From: Haematococcus lacustris
Lineage: Eukaryota > Chlorophyta > Chlorophyceae > Chlamydomonadales > Haematococcaceae
Assembly (NCBI GenBank): GCA_030144725.1
Contig: JASKMD010000012.1
Span: 12,482,001 to 12,546,000 of the forward strand
Direction of reading: 5' to 3'
Length of the DNA: 64,000 nt
Position numbers and translations under genes: made by a program. Below the pieces are notes generated by a model. The model was not told the origin of the DNA. It did no database searches and saw only the letters and a list, made by a program, of their open reading frames with translations. Shown piece after piece: positions 54,322 to 62,900 of this stretch. Each line of letters begins with the position of its first letter. The first letter of the stretch is position 1.

Positions 54322-55254
54322 GTTTGGGTGGCTGTGGTGGGACAGCCTGGGTGGGTCATGTCAGGTTCTGCCTTCACATCTGTCAGCACATGAGATATTA
54401 CACAGCGAAGGATCACCATCACTGGTATGCATGCATTACTCACAGCTTCATGCTGCTTGCACCTCACCTTGCTAAGACCTGTGTATTTGTCGTTGCTTCT
54501 TCTAGTGCGCCATTGTTAGCCATGCATGTTGTGATTGCGCTTGCATGAGGTGACGTTTGTGAGCCACACGCCCATGTGCATTACATAAGACACGCTGACT
54601 TTGACTCTGTCTCAGCAGGCTCATGTACCCGCTCGCAGTGCCAGGATCTTGATTAGATGCTGGGGCCGTGAGTAGCAACCCATGGTTGCCTGCATTCAGA
54701 AATGCATTAGAATGGTAACCTCGATGATTAGAGAGTTGTGGGTGTGGGGGGAGGGGCTGACCATTGGGTTGAATGTGATTATGCAAAGCAGGGTGGCCGT
54801 GTAGGTTGCAGGGGTAGTGGGTACCGCGCATGTTGACAACTCGATTATGTTCTGCGTAGCCGCCGTCCACATTGTTGACTTGTCAAGGCATACAGTGCAA
54901 GAGCGAAGGATTCCACCGTCGGTTGGGTGACAGTAAACAGGCAACCTCTGCAAAATTGCAATTTGCTTGGCTCCACAGCTGTTATTATTCACACTTCCTG
55001 GCACAATGTAATGCACGCAACACTTGGCAAACTTTACACAACCAATCAGATTGGTGCACCTCCCGGAAGGCTTGGAGAGCTTGGCTGATAGAAGAGCCCT
55101 TGGCACAATACGGCTGTGTGTGTAGCAGGGATGAAGTAGGTGTCCAGCTAACACTACGGCCGGGTAAGGGGGGGGCGGTGTTCCTGGGAGCGGGCTGCTG
55201 CAGCCAAGGGGGCGGAAGGCCAAGGGGGTGAGGGAGGGGTTACAAAAGACGATG

Positions 55255-55475
55255 GAGCAGCCCAGCAGGCCCAGCACGTTTGTCAGACCTGACAGGCTGG
55301 TGAATGTGGATGGGTTCCGCACCAGCCGTGTCAGCTCGACACTGCATGCCCCCCAGCCCTGTGAGCTGCACCTGCCACGGGACCAGCCTAGGCCCGCAGA
55401 CTGGGTAACCCCAACAGGCCAGGTGATCCAGCGGCTGGTGGTGGAGCAGCCCAGCACGTTTGTCAGACCTGACCC
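55255..55475 (+). pseudogene. Fanzor-like RuvC-II fragment with lost catalytic Glu and local duplication
   Basis: Encodes RLVNVDGFRTSRVSSTLHAP, then QPCELHLPRDQPRPADW. The motif VDEFRTS of other copies is VDGFRTS here, replacing the presumed catalytic Glu with Gly. The segment gagcagcccagcacgtttgt occurs twice (about 55265 and 55442), followed each time by a copy of the gactgggta block. No RuvC-III motif follows. The stretch 55480-55690 is C-rich low-complexity sequence. Confidence 0.55.
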
Positions 55476-55890
55476 ATAGACTGGGTACCCCCAGCAGGCC
55501 AGGTCATCGAGCGGCTGGTGCGTCTAGCAAACAGTCAGCGCCACGGCGACACACACCCCTTTCCCCAGCCCAGGCCCCTCCTCCACCTGCCTAACCCCCC
55601 CCTCCACCTGCCAAGGCCCCCCCTCCCCCAGCCCAGGCCCAGCCCCTCCCCCAGCCCAGGCCCAGCCCCTCCCTATTGTTGTGTGTGTGGGTGTAACATT
55701 CAAATTACTGCACCAGCCCAACACACCGCTGGCATGACAACACCAATCTTAGGAGCATTCAATAGGACGAATCCCACTACTGGGCAGTGTGAAGGTGCTA
55801 CTGGGTTTGGCTGCCATGCACATGGCATGGTGCACAATCTTTGTACAAGCATGCCGCCGTGCACACTTTCAATCTGCCACGCCAGGCTCA

Positions 55891-57688
55891 TCACATCGGG
55901 ATGATTGCGGGCTGCAGGGCCACCAGGGCGGTCAGTTTCTGTGCAAGAATGCCGATAGCGCGTGCTGCGTTCACGTGCTGACCTTCCGCCACCCTCGCAG
56001 TCACCTCCAATATGAACCGTTCTGCAACAATGCGCAGCAGGGCCAGGGCAGTACGGCACAAATCAATGGCAACCAGCCAACATACAGCGCCGATCTCCTT
56101 CCGCTGTGGCAAGAGCATCGTTTCAGCTGCACCAGCTCGGAAGCAGCAGCTGACAGACCCTCAAAAGGTCACAGGCAAGCAGCGTGCCTCGATAACAATA
56201 ATGTTTGGTCCAGAACAGCATGCCCTAGGCATGGACACATTACCACACTGTGCATTGTTTCACCATGCATGTGTTAAACAGCAAGCAGTAAAATGGTTGG
56301 CATTGCTGAACCAGCATATCTTAGGCATCAACACTTTGTATCACTATTTGCATGGGTTAACTGCAAGCAAAGCCTGTCAGGGTAATGTTGTTTGGAACTC
56401 TGTCGTTCTGGCTGACCTCAACCTCACTTCACTTCAACAGCTTCACCCACCTTCTGTTATGGGCTGCCGTGTGTTGGTGCCCGGCACTAGCTGCCAGGCC
56501 TTCACAAACTTGAACAGGTATGCTTTCAGGTCGTGCCCCTCACACACGCAGTGGTACTCGTTGCCCTTGCGGGTCCCCTCCTGCAGCTGCTTGGCACCTA
56601 GGGCCTGCATGGCAACAAACAGGGAATTCAAGCTCAAGCGAGAAGGGGTGAGGGTGAGAAGGCTAGGGCGTGCGTCAAGAATTCACATGGTCTGGCTGAT
56701 GGCCAGCATTCAGAAGCCTGTATGCTTAGCTCAGCAAAGCTCTTGGTGGGTACTGGTTTCCACATCCCACCATCGCTGTTGTGCCTGGGTCCAAGACAGT
56801 AGGTCAGCAATCTCAGACAGCTAGCCATGACACAATCTTGACCACAGCACAGATGAACTCTGGGAGTGAATGCTGCCTGCTTTATGCATTGTGCGGCATT
56901 GACTTGTTGTTGACAGTGATAGTGGTGTACGCCGCTGAGCCCCCAGCCTGGGTGTAGCTGTTGGGCATTGACACCTCTCACTATTCACATGGCTGCATCA
57001 ACAGCACAAGGTGAACACAGTAGTGACAGGCTTTCAGGTAGGTAGGAGATGGGCCTGCTGTTGCTTGGTTGCCTGTTCAACTGTCACCAAGCAGACACAA
57101 CTTTTATGACTGCCCCATGCTCACCCCTCTCCAGGCCACACAGCTGCTGGCTCACCAGCCAGAAGTCCAGCTGGTTGCTGCCCAGGCAGACTGACTCGCT
57201 GACCTCCCGCACTGCAGCTGCCAGTTTCCTAGCAGCTGGTGTTTGCAATGGCAGGCCCTCGTGCTGAACAAGCCATCTGCACACGCAAGTGTTGGTGGAG
57301 CTGCTGCAGCAGGCACATCCATGACGCTGGGTCTGCAAAGCTAGAGAGATGTTCATGTGCAGCAGCTGTCACCTCTCAAGCTGCGGCTCCACCCAGGGAC
57401 TCTCAGCGGGCTCGGCCATCACTCGGCGGACTAGCTTCAATGTAGTGCACTTTGTGCCGGCCGCCAGAGGCACTTGCAAGGCCAACTGCGGGACAAGTTG
57501 TCTCAATCGGCCGGCACGGGACCTGCCGAGCTATCTTGCAAACGCCCTGGAACACCCACCTCGTGGTATTCGACCTCCGCATATCGCGTACAAAGGCCTC
57601 GTAGTACACCCGCAAGCGCTTGGATTTTGTCTTTTTCCACCACAGCGAAGGCTTTACACTCAGTTACGCCGCCGAGGCCAGTAGACAT
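55891..57688 (-). CDS. MED18: Mediator of RNA polymerase II transcription subunit 18
   Basis: Five exons (57688-57560, 57485-57373, 57303-57156, 56604-56451, 56021-55891) join in perfect phase to a 224-residue protein, close to the usual size (human 208, Arabidopsis 219). Diagnostic parts include IQALAGVLRGLC near the N-terminus, WLVQHEGLP, the FWLALG...GNEYHCVCEG segment, KAYLFKFVKAWQLVPG, and the C-terminal ILEVTARVAEGQ...AQKLTALVALQPAI. This last matches MED18's end, a beta strand, then a helix with L-x2-LV-x-L. MED18 forms the movable jaw of the Mediator head with MED20. The start is the first ATG, preceded within 70 bp by a hAT-like insertion. Confidence 0.85.
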
Positions 57689-57754
57689 ACGCCGATATGA
57701 TTGGCGAGAGGACGACACACGCTAATGCTACATGAGCAATATTATAACATATAG

Positions 57755-58943
57755 TCAGGCGTTCCCAACATGGGGTTGGTAATCTTCATGCAACTGCAGC
57801 CCACCTACTCAATCTTTTGATGTAACGTTTGTTGCGTCTGCTGCGATGTGATATTGCGCGTTTAATGTAAGACTGGAATTGCCATCGGAGTCTTTCGATG
57901 CGGGCAGCCACATGTGACCCCGAATGTGTCCCAATCGCAGACCGTGGTTAGCTACACTGGTAAGCTACGTCCTTGGCTATCCGTTAGCGATGCACGACAT
58001 GTCGGTGGCGCACACCACTGAAGTCCGGCAAACATGGCTGCGCGAGGTTCCTGATGGTGCAGGCCGCTTGGCGAGGATGTGAAGAAACTCGAAACTGTGT
58101 GTGGCAGCGCTGTATCGCTGTAATGGTGGGCGGCACAGTAGGGACAAGTCACCCCCTCCAGCTATGATCCGCTTTTTGTTTTGCACCATTGAACAAACAG
58201 CCTGACCTCACACAGATTTTTTATAGCATACTCACTAACGCGTCCGTGGTACTATGCAACTCAATCATTGGGTTTGTATGTGACAAGTTATACCGCTTAC
58301 AAGGTACACATGCTGATGGCTACAGGTGCACGAGGAGCCGACCGAGCTTGGCTTACCACTCCGCCACGTGGCCACCACCAACACAGCTTGACCCACCATC
58401 TCCCAACCTTGTCCTCACCGCCAACCTCTCAATAGCCCCTCCTCCCAACAGCCCAGCCTCCCCCCTACCTCTCCTTCTCCTCGCCTCCTCCCCCCTACCT
58501 CTCCTTCACCCATCTCCTTATCCTTCACCTCCCATCACCCCAAGCCAAGCCCGTAGCCCCGCTCAGCCACTCACCCCACCCCTCTCAGTCCCTAACCATG
58601 AAGAAGAAGAGATTAAGCAAGGCGCATAGTGCCCATCTCCATGCACTAAACAAACATGTTCCGACTGCTGCTGCGTGTTGCAGGTGCCACTCACAACAGC
58701 GTGGCGAAGCGTGCTAGTGCGGCGCGCCTCGCATGTGGCGAAATCGCATGAATTCAAATGCTTATCTTTGGACAGGCACTGAGCACCGCTGAGAGCGAGA
58801 TAGTTTTTGCTGCGTCTGCCATTTCGTAGATATGACTCTCCTCTGTTCAAAGCACTGTTTACATATATTTTTGACTGAGTGGCTGCGGAGATACGGGCTT
58901 CGTATCACAGGGGGGTGGTTTTCAGGTAGTTGGGAACGCCTGA
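57755..58943. mobile_element. hAT-like element E (TIR TCAGGCGTTCCCAAC, 7-bp TSD CATATAG)
   Basis: Inverted 15-bp ends TCAGGCGTTCCCAAC at 57755 and 58943 are flanked by CATATAG at 57748-57754 and 58944-58950. CAGGCGTTCCCAAC strongly resembles hAT termini, although the duplication reads as 7 bp plus a T/A at the TIR edge instead of a clean 8. The 1,189-bp interior has C/T-rich low complexity (58370-58610) and no recognisable transposase. The element lies in the MED18 upstream region. Confidence 0.75.
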
Positions 58944-58944
58944 C

Positions 58945-58999
58945 ATATAGCCCTATCCCGGCGAGCCCAGGGGCTACGCTTCTTTACAAGAGGCAATAG
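58945..58999 (+). repeat. Short dispersed repeat (pair with 59184-59237)
   Basis: atatagccctatcccggcga, ccaggggctac and cttctttacaag recur with two mismatches at 59184-59237. The first copy was the insertion site of hAT-like element E. Nature unknown. The 59000-59180 stretch has no gene. Confidence 0.6.
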
Positions 59000-59183
59000 C
59001 TGGACGGGTGCTAGGAAGGGAGGTGAAGATGACTATAGTGGCGACTTGGCAGCGGGGTGGGCTGGCTGTGTAGTGACTCACTTAATGTCTACGAGTAGGC
59101 CTAGCTGGCATTGTGGAAAAGCCAGGTTTTTCCTAGGTTTTTCTAGGAATCCGAGCCACCTAGAATTCTATGGGCGTACTCTA

Positions 59184-59237
59184 CATATAGCCCTATCCCG
59201 GCGAGTCCAGGGGCTACACTTCTTTACAAGTACTAGT
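59184..59237 (+). repeat. Second copy of the 52-bp repeat
   Basis: Same sequence as 58945-58999 (tatagccctatcccggcgag, ctacacttctttacaag), uninterrupted. The ~190 bp between the copies is unrelated, so this is not a simple tandem array. Confidence 0.6.
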
Positions 59238-59267
59238 GAGTGTCAATCAGGCCAACAAAACTCATTC

Positions 59268-59412
59268 AACAAGGAACAACATGTTGGGCTGTGGGTAATC
59301 TCACTCCGCTACTAGTTGTAGCATCCTCGGTCGCACCCTTGATGACCACAAACCCCATCCCGGTGGCACGTTCCGGGGGCAAACCCCCCGACCACTGGGC
59401 ACCTCATCAAAA
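59268..59412 (-). repeat. Dispersed ~180-bp repeat, copy 3 (inverted)
   Basis: The minus strand reads gtgccaccgggatggggttt, tcatcaagggtgcgaccgag, ttacccacagcccaacatgt, matching copies 1 and 2. The stretch 59413-59870 holds short tandem gtgcgggg/gctatgtgc repeats (59610-59790) and no gene. Confidence 0.65.
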
Positions 59413-59871
59413 CTAACAGCTTTACGCTTACAAGGCTACCAGCCTGGCGACAGAAACCAACCCTAACATGCCCTAGAGGTCGCCAGAGGCTCTTGGGCTG
59501 GGCTTTGAGAGCACTGACGCGCTCTGTGGACACGGGAATTTAATAATCGCCCCCAGCCGGCGATACCTGCGGGCACAAAGGGCACGGGGACATTGGTGGA
59601 GTGCGGGAGTGTGGGCTATGTGCTACGTGCGGGGCAACCAGGGCAACTTGAACTATGCGGGCTATGTGCGGGACTTGCTTACCTGTGTGCGTTGTGCGCT
59701 GTGTGCTATGTGCGGGACAAGTGCGGGGCTTGCTTAGAGGGCAACAAGTGCTAAGTGCGGGGCAACAAGTGCTAAGTGCGGGGCTAGGGCAAGGGTCTCA
59801 CCTTTCAGAGAGGCCTGGCCGTTTGCCATTCTACGGGGCCGTGTACCATTGTTTACGAATTGCGCGGTCAC

Positions 59872-59916
59872 GAAGAAGAAGAAGAAGAAGAAGACTACGC
59901 CGGTATTCACCGGCGT
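59872..59916 (-). other. Probable LINE 3' end: hairpin plus (GAA)n/(TTC)n tail
   Basis: About 75 bp after the LINE stop codon, a perfect 8-bp stem ACGCCGGT/ACCGGCGT with a 4-base loop (59897-59916) is followed by about seven TTC units on the minus strand (GAA at 59873-59893). Stem-loops and short simple repeats at the 3' end are typical of LINE reverse-transcriptase recognition. Confidence 0.55.
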
Positions 59917-59987
59917 GCATTAAGGGAGGAGCAACCGCCTGGGGCGCGGCCTGCTCCCACCATCAAGCTCGAGAAGTAACCGACCCC

Positions 59988-62900
59988 CTAACCCCCCCCC
60001 TTTCTAATAGCTCTTAGTCTATAGCTTGTTTTGGCAATGGTGTGGGCTGCTTCTACCGCATGTCTAGTGAGCTTGTTTAGTAGCTTGGTGGCGTTGGTTT
60101 GAGTGATCCCCAGGGCGATGAGGTGTTGACGTGTGTGTGATTCATAGGTAATACCACCTATACCCAGTAGGATTGGTCTGATCTCAACCATGTGGCCTAT
60201 TTTGCGCATGGTGTGTGCCAATTTCTTATGTTGATTCAGGGCCTTGTCCAGTTGCTCCATCCACCTCGAGTCTGCACAATATTTGATTTCTACGATGGTG
60301 ATCCTTTTAATGGCTTTGTCTCGTTTGCCCGTCTTCTTTTGTGGCGCCACCATGAGTATGTCTGGTCTGGTAGTGTTTTTGGTCGCTGTTGGTTTCAGGC
60401 CGAGTGCCCGTAGTGTGGTGTGTAGTGTGTCGTTAGGGAGGTCAAGGTTTTCTCTTGCGCCCTTCTCCCAGCTGCCGGTGTCCGCAAACCGGATGCACCC
60501 GCCCAGGGTTCCTTTGCTGATGGCTTTGGCGATGAGGCGGCCAGCACCGTTATGTCTTTCTTGCACGAGCGGCAGGGTCTCGCTGCAGCCCGAGAGGAGG
60601 TGTGTGGCACTGTCGGCCTCCCCACAGAGCGGGCAGCGGTCGTCTGTCGCCTGCTTCCAACGCATGGCCAGCTTTTGGTTATAGAGCCCTCCAGTACGGT
60701 AGAGTAGGGCGGTCCTTTGCGCGGGGATGGAGATGGTCGCATCGGTCATCACTCTTTCGCCCGCTCCTTTGGCTGCGGCTTTGGTGATATCTTGGGTCAT
60801 CTGGTAGTAGATGCTGTCTTGGTTGGCGAGACCTAACTTGTGCTTGCTGTGCATGTGTGCGCGCACGCTTTGTCGGCAGTCCGGCAGCGGGGCGAGGGTT
60901 TCGCTATCGGTCCCGTGGTTGAGCCAGATGCCCCTCTCTTTAGGTATGGTCGGGTGGTACCCTAGAGTGTTTGCCTGCTCCGGGTGTAGCGCTGCGTGTT
61001 TAGCAAGGGCATCTGCGCCTTCGTTGCCGATGATGCCCGAGTGTGCCCGAACTTTGTAGAACTGGATCGTGTCGGGGCTGTCGATGATGAGGGTGGCGAT
61101 GTCCGTCAGGATGTCGTTGTGTCTATGATTGATAAGGGACATCGGGTTAGCGAGAGCTCGACGGATCTGGTAGAGAGAGCAGAGGCTGTCGGTGGCGATG
61201 CGTCTGGCCCCCGCTTTGAGTGCCGCGTGTATCGCTGTGAGTTCTGCCTTGTTGATGGTGTTGTTTTCTAGGTCGTTCATCGCAATGGTCAGAAGGGCTT
61301 TGCTTTCCGGGATATAGACCCCCGCCCCGACGCGCGCCGGGTCTGGCTCGGATGTCTTGATGCAGCTACCGTCAGTGTACGCTACTGTGGTCCATTCGGT
61401 GATGGCCATCCGTGGGAGCGTGGTGGAGTGGTGTGTGAGTTGGTGTTGGCTGCATGTGTGCCCCAGCGTGGGTAGAGTCCTGTCGAGCGGGAGGCGGAGG
61501 TGTTGTTTGTGGCCACTGGGGAGAGTGGCTGGCTGTTTTTGATTGTGGGGTCTGTGGAGGAGAGGGTGTGTCTCCCTGTCCGGGTGTAGGGCAGTGGCTG
61601 TGCTAGCCATCCACCCTTGTGGGTTGCCTTTCGTGGTGAGTAGTTGCCCTGCCTCATTCCATATGACGTAGACGAGGAGGGTGGCGTGTTTGCCATGTTT
61701 GGAGCAGTTGGTATTGGTGAGGGGTATGCTGGCCAGGTGCTGGCAGTACTCTGGGTACCGTCTCAAGGTGTCAATGTGCTTGGGATAAGAGATGCCCTTC
61801 TTACCAGGGATCAACATGATGGTGGCCATGGCCTCCTCCTGGTGTGCTGAGTGTATAGCATGGTTGACGCATTTCAAGGCCACCGCATCATCGGCTGGTA
61901 CATTCCATGTGGATAGCCCAGTGTGACGTACAAGTAGGCAGTTGTGGTGTGCCCCAAAGGCCGTGTCATTGATGTCGGGGCTCCAGTAGGTAGTGATTTC
62001 CGGTCTAACTGTGAGTGGATCAGCCCACCTTTGGACGGTACTTGGAAAGCTTCGTGTGGTGTGTAGGGTGGTGAGGGCTTTGTCTTGTGCCAGTCTCATG
62101 GGGTGGCGGCTGCTCTGTGTGTCCTGTCTCCTGAGGAGGGCCACCAGTTCTGTGGCCAGGTTGCGTGTGTGTGGTGTGTGTTGTAGCCAAGCGTGTAGGT
62201 GTTGGTGTTGTTGTTTGGTTATAAGGCCTATTGTGCGGCCCGACTCATCGTGAACCGTTACATGTTGCACTAGGTCGTGCTTGGGCATGATGGGCTCTCC
62301 CGTGCTGAGGTTCATCGCGGGGGTGGTCATGTGGGGGTGCAGTTGGAGGAAGGTTTCGCATTTGCCCGTCCCGACAATGTCCGTCTGCGGGTTGATGGGG
62401 TACGTGTGGAAGGTGGCCTTCGAGTGAAGGTTGGTGCACCGGGGTAGCCAGGTGTGCGGGTCCGGCAGTCCCTGCCGGGTGTGTGTTGGCAGCTGTGTGT
62501 CAGGCCGCGCGTATCTAGCTTCTTGTATCCTCTTATTTTCCTCTTCATAGTCGCTGCGTCGCGCCAGGTAGTCCAGGTGTGTCGTGATGAGAGGTGCCGG
62601 TTCGAGGGTGGGGCGCCAGTGAACTCGTATAAGGTCCGAGTGCGCTGACAGACGCATAGTCGTTTTGAACTCGTTGCTGCCGAACTTGCATATTGGGCAC
62701 AGCCAGTGGCCTGGTTCTTTGTGTCCCGACAGGAGGGCTTCCTCAAGGCAGGCTGGGTGGTAGGCCCTCTTGCAGTTGTGGCACATTAGGCTGTCTCCTC
62801 TTGGTAGCCAGCATAGCTCACATGTGCATACGTCTTTAGCCTCTTCCCTGCTGATGGGTTCTATGTGTGTGGGTGTGTAGCCTTCTTCTGCACATAGTGG

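Noticed and set aside
56012..56824. A 270-codon plus-strand frame
   Set aside because: Lies antisense across MED18 exons 4-5, whose phases and protein match are exact.
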